From NCBI RefSeq assembly GCF_016862515.1, contig NZ_BONC01000004.1, positions 124,001 through 188,000 on the forward strand: a stretch of DNA of 64,000 bases, written 5' to 3'. Positions within the stretch are counted from its first letter, which is position 1, and the number at the start of each line of letters is the position of its first letter. The notes below the pieces were generated by a model. It saw only the letters and a program-made list of their open reading frames with translations, did no database searches and had not been told where the DNA came from. The position numbers and the translations under genes were made by a program. This DNA comes from Asanoa iriomotensis. Lineage in GTDB: Bacteria > Actinomycetota > Actinomycetes > Mycobacteriales > Micromonosporaceae. Positions 56,988 through 64,000 of the stretch are shown here, piece after piece.

Positions 56988-57056
56988 CCTGCACCCACCT
57001 CCCCGGACTCCGCTGTGTGGCCGATCCACACCTACCGGCGGGTAACCTTTGCGGCA

Positions 57057-57062
57057 TAGACT
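57057..57062 (+). promoter_or_regulatory. Leaderless -10 box of the aldehyde dehydrogenase gene
   Basis: TAGACT ends 7 nt before ATG 57070. Confidence 0.5.
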
Positions 57063-57069
57063 TCGCCGC

Positions 57070-58578
57070 ATGACTGCTACGCGGGCCGCCGGCGTCCCTG
57101 TCGTCGAGGACGGTTGGCTCGTCTCGACCAACCCCGCGACCGGTGAAGAGGTCGGCCGCTTCGAGGTCGCCTCCTCCGATGAGGTTTCGGAGGCTGTCGG
57201 GCGGGCGCGGGAGGCCGCGACCTGGTGGGTCGGGCTGGGCCATGCCGGCCGGCGCGCGCGGCTGCTGCGCTGGCGTTCCCTGCTCGCGCAGCGGGTCGAG
57301 GAGGCCGCCGCGCTGGTCAGCCGCGAGGGCGGCAAGCCCGTGGCCGAGGCGATCGTGGAGACCGTGGCCGCGATCGACCACATCGACTGGGCGGCCCGCA
57401 ACGCCCGCCGGGTGCTCGGGCCGCGCCGGGTGCGTGGCCGGCTGTCGCTCGCGGAGTTCTCCGCGCACCTCGAATACCTGCCGATGGGCGTGGTCGGCGT
57501 GATCGGGCCGTGGAACTACCCGGTGGTCACGCCGCTCGGCACGGTCGCCTACGCGCTCGCCGCCGGCAACACCGTCGTGTTCAAGCCGAGTGAATACACG
57601 CCGGCCGTGGGCGCGTGGCTGGCGTCGACGTTCGCGGAGGTGGTGCCCGAGCAGCCCGTCCTCCAGGTCGTGCACGGTCTGGGCGACGTCGGTGCGGCGC
57701 TGTGCCGGGCGGGCGTCGACAAGGTGGCGTTCACCGGCTCGACCGCGACCGGCAAGAAGGTGATGGCGGCCTGTGCCGAGACGCTGACCCCGGTGCTGAT
57801 CGAGGCCGGCGGCAAGGACGCGCTGATCGTCGACGCGGACGCCGACGTGTCCGCGGCCGCCGAGGCGTGCGTCTGGGGCGCGCTGACCAACGCCGGGCAG
57901 ACCTGCCTCGCGATCGAGCGGGTGTACGCGGTCGAGCCCGTCTACGACGCCTTCGTGGCCGAGGTGGTGCGCCGCGCCGGGGCGCTCACGGTCGGCTACG
58001 GCGACGGCTTCGACATCGGGCCGATCACGATGCCCAAGCAGATCGACGTCATCCGGCGGCACATCGACGACGCGCTGTCCCGAGGCGGCCGGGCGGTGCT
58101 CGGCGGCCGGGAGGCGGTCGAGCCGCCGTACGTGAAGCCCACGATCCTGGTCGACGTGCCCGAGGACTCGGCGGCGGTGACGGAGGAGACGTTCGGGCCG
58201 ACGCTCGTGATCCGCAAGGTGGCCGACGTCGACGAGGCCGTCCGGCTCGCCAACGCCACCTCGTACGGGCTCGGCGGTGCGGTGTTCGGCAAGCGGCACG
58301 CGGTGGCCGCGGCCCGGCGCCTGCGCACGGGCATGGCGTCGGTCAACTCCGTGATCACCTTCATCGGGATGTCGTCGCTGCCGTTCGGCGGCGTCGGCGA
58401 CTCGGGGTTCGGGCGGACGCACGGTGACGACGGGCTGCGGGAGTTCTCCCGGGCCAAGGCGATCACCATGCGGCGCGGGCCGTCGGCGCTGAAGGCGACG
58501 ACCTTCGAGCGCACGCCGGCGCACGTCGCACGGATCGTCAAGGCGGTCAAGCTGCTGTACGGCCGGTCGCGTCCTTGA
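57070..58578 (+). CDS. Aldehyde dehydrogenase family protein
   Basis: The 502-residue protein has the full ALDH set: VIGPWNYPVVTPL, NTVVFKPSE, FTGSTATGKKV, the general-base Glu245 in LIEAGGKD, the catalytic Cys279 in NAGQTCLAIERV, EETFGPTL and LPFGGVGDSGFGR. It oxidises an aldehyde with NAD(P), perhaps succinate semialdehyde or a related substrate. ATG 57070 is chosen because a TAGACT box lies 7 nt before it. The last 32 nt overlap the convergent gene at 58547. Confidence 0.92.
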   Translation: MTATRAAGVPVVEDGWLVSTNPATGEEVGRFEVASSDEVSEAVGRAREAATWWVGLGHAGRRARLLRWRSLLAQRVEEAAALVSREGGKPVAEAIVETVAAIDHIDWAARNARRVLGPRRVRGRLSLAEFSAHLEYLPMGVVGVIGPWNYPVVTPLGTVAYALAAGNTVVFKPSEYTPAVGAWLASTFAEVVPEQPVLQVVHGLGDVGAALCRAGVDKVAFTGSTATGKKVMAACAETLTPVLIEAGGKDALIVDADADVSAAAEACVWGALTNAGQTCLAIERVYAVEPVYDAFVAEVVRRAGALTVGYGDGFDIGPITMPKQIDVIRRHIDDALSRGGRAVLGGREAVEPPYVKPTILVDVPEDSAAVTEETFGPTLVIRKVADVDEAVRLANATSYGLGGAVFGKRHAVAAARRLRTGMASVNSVITFIGMSSLPFGGVGDSGFGRTHGDDGLREFSRAKAITMRRGPSALKATTFERTPAHVARIVKAVKLLYGRSRP

Positions 58579-59566
58579 CGATCAGGCGGGCACCGCGGAC
58601 CCGGCCGACGTTGACCGTGGTGTCCACATAGTCGATCGCGAGCGCCAGCGCGACCGCGCCGATCAGGAGCTCGGCGCCAAGGAGCCCGAGCGGCAGCCAC
58701 GGGATGGCCAGGCCGAGGTGGCCCTGCACCGCGAGGATGCCGCCGACCGCGGCCTGGGCCAGCGCGAGCTTGCCGATGACGGAGTCGAACCGGTCGGCCA
58801 GGGCCGCCAGGGCGGTGGTGCCGCCGTCGAGGCGGGTCTTGTCGAGCCCGTTCTCGCGGAGCAGGCCGTCGGCTTCCTCGCGTGCTCCTTCCGCGCCGAG
58901 CACGCCTCCCAGCAGCGCCGGGCCGGCGCCGGCGGTGCCCGCCCGGTCGGCCAGCGTGACCAGCCGGTCGCGGGCGATCTCCAGCCAGCGGGCGTCGACC
59001 AGTTCGAGCAACGCGTCGAGGGCGGTGGCGACGGCGCGCATGCCGAGCCGGAGCAGGCGGCCGCCGATGTTGTCGAGGAAGAGCCGCTTGCTGACCTTGT
59101 CCCAGGCTTCCTTCCACTGCGCCGGTGCCCGGCCGGCGATGCTCTTGCAGGGGCCGGCGACCACGTCGGCGGTGCCCTTGGCGATCGCGTCGAGCGTGCT
59201 GCCTAGCCGTTCCCGCAGGGTGGCTACGGCTTCGTCCAGGTCGCGTGAGGCGATGCTCTCGTGCTGCCGTGGGATCTTCGCGGGGGTGGTGCGGTCCAGG
59301 TCGGCCAGGGTGCGGTCGAGGACGTCGGGCGCGGGGTTGCCCGTCTCGCCCAGGGCGACGCCTGCGGCCAGGGCCAGCTCGCCGAGCGTGAGCTGGTCGG
59401 CGACGGCGGCCAGGACGGCGTCCGGGTCCTGGGAGCGGCGGTCGGCCGTTTGGGTGAGGGCCCTCTCGATCTCCTGGGCCAGTCGTTCCGCGGCCTCGTC
59501 GCGGCCGTCGCCGGTGGCTACCGCCTGCTGGAGATCACGGAACCGTCCGATCTCGACATCGGTCAC
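58547..59566 (-). CDS. Hypothetical protein with C-terminal membrane segments
   Basis: The 339-residue protein is not recognised as any family. Residues 1-250 are helix-rich and charged, with a central part (FLDNIGGRLLRLGMRAVATALDALLELV). The last 70 residues contain two hydrophobic segments (GKLALAQAAVGGILAVQGHL, and PLGLLGAELLIGAVALALAI) followed by a short tail. GTG 59566 is the start. It lies just downstream of nucS on the same strand (28 nt gap), so it could share its transcript. A role in membrane-associated stress response or DNA maintenance would be a guess. Confidence 0.7.
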   Translation of the reverse strand: MTDVEIGRFRDLQQAVATGDGRDEAAERLAQEIERALTQTADRRSQDPDAVLAAVADQLTLGELALAAGVALGETGNPAPDVLDRTLADLDRTTPAKIPRQHESIASRDLDEAVATLRERLGSTLDAIAKGTADVVAGPCKSIAGRAPAQWKEAWDKVSKRLFLDNIGGRLLRLGMRAVATALDALLELVDARWLEIARDRLVTLADRAGTAGAGPALLGGVLGAEGAREEADGLLRENGLDKTRLDGGTTALAALADRFDSVIGKLALAQAAVGGILAVQGHLGLAIPWLPLGLLGAELLIGAVALALAIDYVDTTVNVGRVRGARLIVKDATGRTAA

Positions 59567-59593
59567 GCGTACAGGGTGGCACTCTTGGCCACG

Positions 59594-60253
59594 TCAGAAC
59601 AGCGTCAGCTCGTCGCGCTCGATGCCGCGCAGCTTGTCGTAGTCGACGACCACGCACCGGATGCCGCGGTCCTCGGCGAGGACGCGTGCCTGCGGCTTGA
59701 TCTCCTGCGCGGCGAAGATGCCGGCGACCGGTGCGAGCAGCGGGTCGCGGTTCATCAGTTCGAGGTAGCGGGTGAGCTGCTCGACGCCGTCGATCTCGCC
59801 GCGGCGCTTGACCTCGACCGCGACCGAGCCACCGCTCGCGTCCTTGCAGAGCAGGTCCACGGGGCCGATCGCGGTCATGTACTCGCGCCGGACCAGTGTG
59901 TAGCCCTCGCCGAAGGTGGTCGGGTTGGCGGCCAGCAACTCCTGCAGGTGCGCCTCGACACCGTCCTTTTGCAGGCCAGGATCGACGCCCAGGTCGTACG
60001 ACGTGTCCTGGAAGATCTCCTCGAGGGTGATCCGCAGTTCCTCGCCGGCTTTGTTGACCACCCGCCAGACGCCGGGCTCCTCCTGGATCCGGCAGGGCGG
60101 GCTCATCCAGTTGAGCGGCTTGTAGGCACGGTCGTCGGCGTGCACCGAGACGGAACCGTCGGCCTTGACCATCAGCAACCGGGTGGCCGGCGGCAGGTGG
60201 GCGGAGAGCCGGCCGACATAGTCGACCGAACAGCGAGCGATCACGAGACGCAC
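59594..60253 (-). CDS. nucS: Mismatch-specific endonuclease NucS
   Basis: The 219-residue protein has the N-terminal beta domain ([16 protein letters not shown], then [25 protein letters not shown]) and the C-terminal RecB-like nuclease domain with [22 protein letters not shown], carrying the D-(E)xK active site, and [11 protein letters not shown]. NucS replaces MutS/MutL in actinobacteria, cutting both strands at certain mismatches with the sliding clamp; the C-terminal DELTLF resembles the clamp-binding tail. The start is leaderless: TAGGGT sits 6 nt before GTG 60253. Confidence 0.95.
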   Translation of the reverse strand: MRLVIARCSVDYVGRLSAHLPPATRLLMVKADGSVSVHADDRAYKPLNWMSPPCRIQEEPGVWRVVNKAGEELRITLEEIFQDTSYDLGVDPGLQKDGVEAHLQELLAANPTTFGEGYTLVRREYMTAIGPVDLLCKDASGGSVAVEVKRRGEIDGVEQLTRYLELMNRDPLLAPVAGIFAAQEIKPQARVLAEDRGIRCVVVDYDKLRGIERDELTLF

Positions 60254-60259
60254 CTGACC

Positions 60260-60265
60260 ACCCTA
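60260..60265 (-). promoter_or_regulatory. Leaderless -10 box of nucS
   Basis: TAGGGT on the minus strand ends 6 nt before GTG 60253. Confidence 0.55.
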
Positions 60266-60285
60266 TGCAACTGGCTTGCGGGTGC

Positions 60286-60291
60286 CATGCT
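60286..60291 (+). promoter_or_regulatory. Possible leaderless -10 box of the DUF4126-like gene
   Basis: CATGCT followed by 6 nt and GTG 60298; same spacing as the other leaderless genes. Confidence 0.35.
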
Positions 60292-60297
60292 GAGGTC

Positions 60298-60897
60298 GTG
60301 CTGGAAGCCCTCACCGGCGCTGGCCTCGCTACCTCGGCCGGCCTCAACGCTTACATCCCGCTGCTCGCGATCGGGGTGCTGTCCCGCTATACCGACGTGG
60401 TCTCGCTGCCGGCCGGCTGGGGCTGGCTGGGCAACGGGTGGGTGATCCTCATCCTCGGTGGACTGCTTCTCATCGAGGTGGTCGCCGACAAGGTGCCCGT
60501 CCTCGACTCGGCCAACGACGTGGTGCAGACCGTGGTGCGGCCGACCGCGGGCGGGCTCGCGTTCGGCGCCGGCACGAGCACGGCGACCGTCTCTGACCCG
60601 GGCAGCTTCTTCGGTTCGCACCAGTGGGTGCCGGTGGCGGTGGGTGTGCTGCTGGCGCTGGGCGTCCACGGGATCAAGGCGACCGCGCGGCCAGTGGTGA
60701 ACGTGGGCACCGCGGGCGTCGGCGCTCCGATCGTGAGCACGCTGGAAGACATCGCGAGCGTCGTGATGTCGGTGATCGCGTTGCTCCTGCCGGTGCTGAT
60801 CCTCCTGTTCCTGGTCGTGTTCGTGCTGCTCTTCGCGTGGGCGCTGCGCCGACGAGGTGTGGGCCGTCGAAGAACACGCCGACAACGCGCGGCCTGA
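60298..60897 (+). CDS. DUF4126-like membrane protein
   Basis: The protein has 199 residues and five or six hydrophobic segments: LTGAGLATSAGLNAYIPLL near the start, GWVILILGGLLLIEVVADKVPVLD, and two at the end (IASVVMSVIALLLPVLILLF). The 'GLNAY.p', 'EvvADKvP.lD' and glycine-rich parts match the DUF4126 family of small membrane proteins of unknown role. GTG 60298 is supported by a CATGCT box and by alignment to the family start; a longer frame from 60265 is not convincing. It is divergent from nucS. Confidence 0.8.
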   Translation: MLEALTGAGLATSAGLNAYIPLLAIGVLSRYTDVVSLPAGWGWLGNGWVILILGGLLLIEVVADKVPVLDSANDVVQTVVRPTAGGLAFGAGTSTATVSDPGSFFGSHQWVPVAVGVLLALGVHGIKATARPVVNVGTAGVGAPIVSTLEDIASVVMSVIALLLPVLILLFLVVFVLLFAWALRRRGVGRRRTRRQRAA

Positions 60898-60963
60898 GTT
60901 CCAGGTCACCTCTCGCAGTCCGGCGATAACGTAGCGTCATCGACTCGGGCCGGAGGGGGAACC

Positions 60964-61224
60964 GTGGCGAGCGTTGCCGAGGTCAAGGCCGCCATCGACG
61001 TCGCGATGGCACATGTCCAGGAGGGACAGGAGGCCGTCCGGGCGGCCAACGACAAGCTCGACGCGGCCCGGGCCAGCCTGGCGGCGGCGGTCGACGGCAG
61101 CGCGCACGAGTCGGTCGCGGCGGCGCGGTCGGCCCTGGCGCAGGCCTCCACGGAACTGGAGGACTGCATGACCGCGACGCTGGGGGCGATGGAGCAGGCG
61201 CAGACGTACGCCGCGGCGTTGTGA
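60964..61224 (+). CDS. Small helical protein, 86 aa, WXG100-sized
   Basis: The acidic, all-helical protein (MASVAEVKAAIDVAMAHVQE..., ARASLAAAVDGS..., STELEDCMTATLGAMEQAQ) has two long amphipathic helices around a short SAHES turn, like ESX/WXG100-type substrates in size and layout, but with no W-x-G motif. GTG 60964 is preceded by a GGAGG-rich stretch. It is coupled by a 4-nt overlap to the next gene and lies in an operon with the FtsK/EccC-like ATPase. It may be a substrate or regulator of that machine. The family is otherwise unrecognised. Confidence 0.72.
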   Translation: MASVAEVKAAIDVAMAHVQEGQEAVRAANDKLDAARASLAAAVDGSAHESVAAARSALAQASTELEDCMTATLGAMEQAQTYAAAL

Positions 61225-61946
61225 GTCTCCTACACGCCCTGGCCGACCGGGTGGTGACGGTGCGCGGGTCGCTGCCGGTGGCGGAGGTCGGCGTGGCGTC
61301 TGGGCGGCTGCGGGAGGCGACCGCGCTGCTGGCGGCGACCCTCGAAGCGAGTTCCGCGGTCACCGCCGCGCCGCTGCTGGCGTCGGCGGCGTCGCATCTG
61401 GACGCGGCCTGCGGTGCGCTGGATCGGGCCGGCGACGAACTGGACCGGTATCTCGCCGCCGTGGGCGTGGCGCCGTCGTCTTCTCCGGTGGTGACGTCAG
61501 GACCCTGTCCGTGGGCTTCTCGGGTCGACGTGCTGACGGGGTCGGTGGGTGCTGCGCGGCCGGCCGTTGATCGCTCGCTGTCGGTCGACCTGGTGCTGGT
61601 CGCGGCCGTGCGTGCAGCCGTGCGGGGCGATCGGGTGGGGTTGCGTTCCGCGCTGGTGGTGGCGCCGCCGTCGGTGGGTTTCGCGCTCGCCGCGCGTACC
61701 GCTGGATTGGTCGGGGTTGCTTCGCCGTCTTTGGTTCTTTCTGGCGCTCTGTCCCGGTTGCCGGCCTTGTTGCCTGGCTTGCCGCCAGCGGCCGCGGAGG
61801 CCTTGGCGTGCCGGGCGCTGCGGTTGCCGGGGCCCGCGGTGTCCGCCCATGCGGCGGACGCGAGCGCGGTCGGAGTGGTGCTCGTGTCGGTGGTGCTGGG
61901 GTTGACCGGCGCTTTGCCCGAGTCGCTGGTCGCCGGGGAGGCCTGA
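61221..61946 (+). CDS. Hypothetical Ala/Val-rich protein, 241 aa
   Basis: The N-terminal ~80 residues are helical (LREATALLAATLEASSAVTAAP, then LDAACGALDRAGDELDRYLAAV). The C-terminal half has moderately hydrophobic Ala/Val/Leu-rich stretches (VDLVLVAAVRAAVRG, VGVVLVSVVLGLTGAL). No known domain is recognised. It overlaps the preceding small gene by 4 nt and ends 1 nt before the ATPase gene, so it is an integral part of the three-gene operon. It could be a scaffold or a membrane-linked subunit for the soluble ATPase. Confidence 0.65.
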   Translation: MSLLHALADRVVTVRGSLPVAEVGVASGRLREATALLAATLEASSAVTAAPLLASAASHLDAACGALDRAGDELDRYLAAVGVAPSSSPVVTSGPCPWASRVDVLTGSVGAARPAVDRSLSVDLVLVAAVRAAVRGDRVGLRSALVVAPPSVGFALAARTAGLVGVASPSLVLSGALSRLPALLPGLPPAAAEALACRALRLPGPAVSAHAADASAVGVVLVSVVLGLTGALPESLVAGEA

Positions 61947-61947
61947 G

Positions 61948-64000
61948 ATGGCCGGCGCGCGGGCCCGACTGGTGGCGGACGTGCGCGCCACGCTGGCGGC
62001 GGCCCGGGGCCAGGCGCGGGCGGCGTCGGCGCTCGCGGAGTCGCGCCGCGCGGCGGCGCTGGATCGGTTGCGCGCTGTCCGGTCGGCGCATCTGGCCTGT
62101 GTACGCGGCTTGGGCGCCCAGCGCGAACGGGCGCGGCGCGCGATCGAGGCCGCGTTCGTGGCGTCGTCGCGGCGGGTGGCGGCGGACCTGGTGTCGTTCT
62201 CGCCCGACCACACCGTGGTCCGGCTCGGCACGGTGACGGCGCCGGGCTGCGGCACGGTGGTGCCGGCGCTGGTGCCGTTGCTGGACCGCGGCCATCTGTT
62301 TGTCTCGGGCTCGTCGGTGGACGATCTCGTGCGGTTGGTGTTGCTGCGGGTGCTGTCGGCGGCGCCGCCGGGCGCGGTGCGGTTGACCGTCTACGACCCG
62401 GAGCGGTTGGGCGGGACGCTGGCGGGCTTCGCGCCGTTGGGGGCCGCGGGGCTGGTGCGGTTCGTCGGACCGGGCGGGTTGGGTGCCGCGCTCGACGAGC
62501 TTGTCGACGAGATCCAGCGGCTGAACGCGCTGGTGCTGGCGGCGGGCCACACGTCCGTCGCGGCTCTGCGTCCGCGGCCGGCGCCGTGGCAGGTGGTGGT
62601 GCTGCTGTGCGACGCCTCGGAGTCGCTGTCGTCGGCGCAGTTCGACCGGGTGGTGCGGCTGGGTCCGGCGTGCGGGATCCACCTGGTCTGTCGTGGCCTG
62701 CCGGTGCCGGCGGTGCCGACGGTCGTGCCGGTGTCGCTTTTGGACGACGGCACGGTCGGCTCACCGGCGGTGGCCGATCTGCCAGTGTCGCTCGATGCTT
62801 TTCCCTCCTCGACGGAGATCGCGGCCCGGTGTCGGGAGATCGCGTCGGCGGCCACGTCGGGCCCGCCGGCGGCGTCCTTCGCTTCTCTGTTGCCGGCGCG
62901 CCGCTGGACTCGTCTGGCCACGTCGGGCGTCTCGGCCCCGGTCGGCACGACGCTCGACGGTTCGGCCCTGGTGTCGATGTCGCTCGGCGACGACCCGCCG
63001 CACGCGCTGATCGGGGGTCCGTCAGGATCGGGCAAGACCAATCTGTTGTACGCGTGGCTGGGCGCCCTGTGCGCCCGGTACTCCCCTGACGAGCTGGCCC
63101 TGTATCTGCTCGATTTCAAAGAAGGTGTGTCGTTCGCCCGCCTGGCACCGGGCGCGCGGGACCCGAGCTGGCTGCCGCACGTACGCCTGGTCGGTGTGAA
63201 CATCAACAACGACCGGGAGTTCGGCCTGGCCCTCCTGCGCCACCTGGCATCGGAGCTACGCACCCGCGCCGCCGCGGCGAAGCGCGTCGACGCGACGAAG
63301 CTGTCGGAGCTGCGTGCCGAGGACCCGGAGTCCCGGTGGCCCCGGATAGTAGCGGTGATCGACGAGTTCCAGGCGCTGCTTTCTGGCCGCGACGCGGTGA
63401 CGACGGAGTCGGTGACCCTGCTGGAGGACCTGGCGCGGCGGGGCCGGTCCCAAGGCATCCACCTGGTCCTGGCGTCGCAGGACGTGTCGGGGATCGAGGC
63501 GCTGTGGGGCCGATCGGGCTTGGTAGCGCAGTTCACCTTGCGGGTGGCGCTGCCCAAGGCCCGCCGCATCCTGTCGGAGACAAACCTGGCGGCGGACACG
63601 ATCCCGCGCTTCACGGCGGTGGTCAACGCGGACTCGGGCGTACCGTCCGCCAACCAGGTGGTCCGCCTCCCGGATGCGAGCGACCGCACGACGTGGCGTG
63701 GGCTGCAGCAGTCGCTGTGGGAGTCGCGACCATCCGGTTGCGTTCCCCCACGCCTGTTCGACGGTGACACGGTCCCGTCGCTGCCCCCGCCACCGCCGTC
63801 GGACGTCCCGCTGGCGATGCTGGGCGAAACCATCGACGTAGGCGCCCGCCCGGCCCTATTCCGCCTAACCCGCGCGCCGGGCCGCAACCTGGCAATCTTG
63901 GGCACCCGCTCGGCGGACGCGACCGCCATCCTGACCACCGCGGCGCTGTCCCTGCCTTCTTTGCGGATCAGCGTGATCTGCCTGGACGATTCCGCGATGC
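61948..64000 (+). CDS. FtsK/SpoIIIE-type multi-ATPase, EccC-like layout (C-terminus cut by window edge)
   Basis: 684 residues are visible. An N-terminal coiled-coil region (residues 1-75) contains no membrane helix. Residues ~85-330 look like a degenerate FtsK-type ATPase: HLFVSGSSVDDLVRL has no Walker A Lys, and WQVVVLLCDASES stands in for Walker B. Residues ~335-600 are an intact FtsK domain with Walker A GGPSGSGKTN (K363), Walker B VIDEFQ (D472-E473) and LARRGRSQGIHLVLASQ. A third, degenerate ATPase-like segment starts near the end (NLAILGTRSADATAIL). The tandem layout resembles EccC of type VII secretion but without its membrane helices. The ATG at 61948 follows the preceding stop by 1 nt. 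Confidence 0.83.
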   Translation, partial: MAGARARLVADVRATLAAARGQARAASALAESRRAAALDRLRAVRSAHLACVRGLGAQRERARRAIEAAFVASSRRVAADLVSFSPDHTVVRLGTVTAPGCGTVVPALVPLLDRGHLFVSGSSVDDLVRLVLLRVLSAAPPGAVRLTVYDPERLGGTLAGFAPLGAAGLVRFVGPGGLGAALDELVDEIQRLNALVLAAGHTSVAALRPRPAPWQVVVLLCDASESLSSAQFDRVVRLGPACGIHLVCRGLPVPAVPTVVPVSLLDDGTVGSPAVADLPVSLDAFPSSTEIAARCREIASAATSGPPAASFASLLPARRWTRLATSGVSAPVGTTLDGSALVSMSLGDDPPHALIGGPSGSGKTNLLYAWLGALCARYSPDELALYLLDFKEGVSFARLAPGARDPSWLPHVRLVGVNINNDREFGLALLRHLASELRTRAAAAKRVDATKLSELRAEDPESRWPRIVAVIDEFQALLSGRDAVTTESVTLLEDLARRGRSQGIHLVLASQDVSGIEALWGRSGLVAQFTLRVALPKARRILSETNLAADTIPRFTAVVNADSGVPSANQVVRLPDASDRTTWRGLQQSLWESRPSGCVPPRLFDGDTVPSLPPPPPSDVPLAMLGETIDVGARPALFRLTRAPGRNLAILGTRSADATAILTTAALSLPSLRISVICLDDSAM

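Noticed and set aside
60983-62764. Long minus-strand frames opposite the FtsK-like operon
   Set aside because: Pro/Arg/Thr-rich shadow translation; the plus strand shows Walker motifs and coupled starts.
1-64000. tRNA, rRNA or intact transposase genes
   Set aside because: No cloverleaf-type sequence, rRNA motif or DDE/serine recombinase motif was recognised by eye; a tRNAscan/Infernal run would be decisive.

Overview
The window is very GC-rich DNA with actinobacterial features throughout. It uses GTG starts freely, has tightly overlapping ATGA/GTGA gene junctions, and has many leaderless genes with a TANNNT box 6-7 nt before the start codon. It also carries a NucS mismatch endonuclease, an IdeR/DmdR-type iron box, ANTAR regulators and an FBP-type zinc-finger protein. 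The gene content looks like a filamentous actinomycete close to Micromonosporaceae. That assignment is an inference from protein style, not a database match.

Layout: (1) 1-2.0 kb, minus strand: a truncated Hsp70-like/caspase fusion behind a small EACC1-type protein, resembling a bacterial conflict or programmed-death module. (2) 2.2-12.7 kb: an orphan gene, then a cell-surface glycan locus in two divergent operons. The leftward operon holds a C-methyltransferase, nucleotidyltransferase, PIG-L deacetylase, pyruvyl transferase and FrhB-like protein. The rightward operon holds an epimerase, a second zinc-finger methyltransferase, a GT2 and a flippase. (3) 12.7-13.3 kb: a decayed second EACC1 copy in inverted orientation and a short STAS-like fragment. 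(4) 13.3-19.4 kb: a signalling island with two GAF/ANTAR proteins, CheR-PAS, CheB, an RsbW-like ATPase and an EAL phosphodiesterase. (5) 19.4-20.8 kb: a siderophore-type acetyltransferase pair under an iron box, and a nitroreductase. (6) 20.8-26.4 kb: a three-gene ABC exporter divergent from a HxlR-peroxiredoxin fusion, an MFS exporter and a GNAT.

(7) 26.4-36.2 kb: a galactoside/galactonate catabolic locus. Leftward are an ABC importer, a cellulase-like hydrolase and a GH36 alpha-galactosidase. Rightward are an SDR, an FCD regulator, D-galactonate dehydratase and an aldose-epimerase-like protein. An AT-rich palindrome lies between the two halves. (8) 36.2-38.7 kb: a methyltransferase, the FBP zinc-finger protein and a DUF2855 protein. 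(9) 38.75-46.3 kb: two tandem paralogous secreted giants (about 1,230 residues each) with a PQQ sugar-dehydrogenase-like propeller, PKD, Ig-like and nidogen-like modules. (10) 46.6-51.9 kb: an exopolysaccharide operon (GT4, Wzz-like, Wzy-like, two GT2). (11) 51.9-52.03 kb: a large composite inverted repeat.

(12) 52-61 kb: mostly metabolic and housekeeping genes (serine hydrolase, zinc-ribbon protein, duplicated 3-hydroxyacyl-CoA dehydrogenase, two alpha/beta hydrolases, aldehyde dehydrogenase, an unknown membrane protein, nucS, a DUF4126-like membrane protein). (13) 61-64 kb: a three-gene operon ending in a soluble FtsK/EccC-like multi-ATPase cut by the window edge. No tRNA, rRNA, CRISPR array or intact insertion sequence was recognised.
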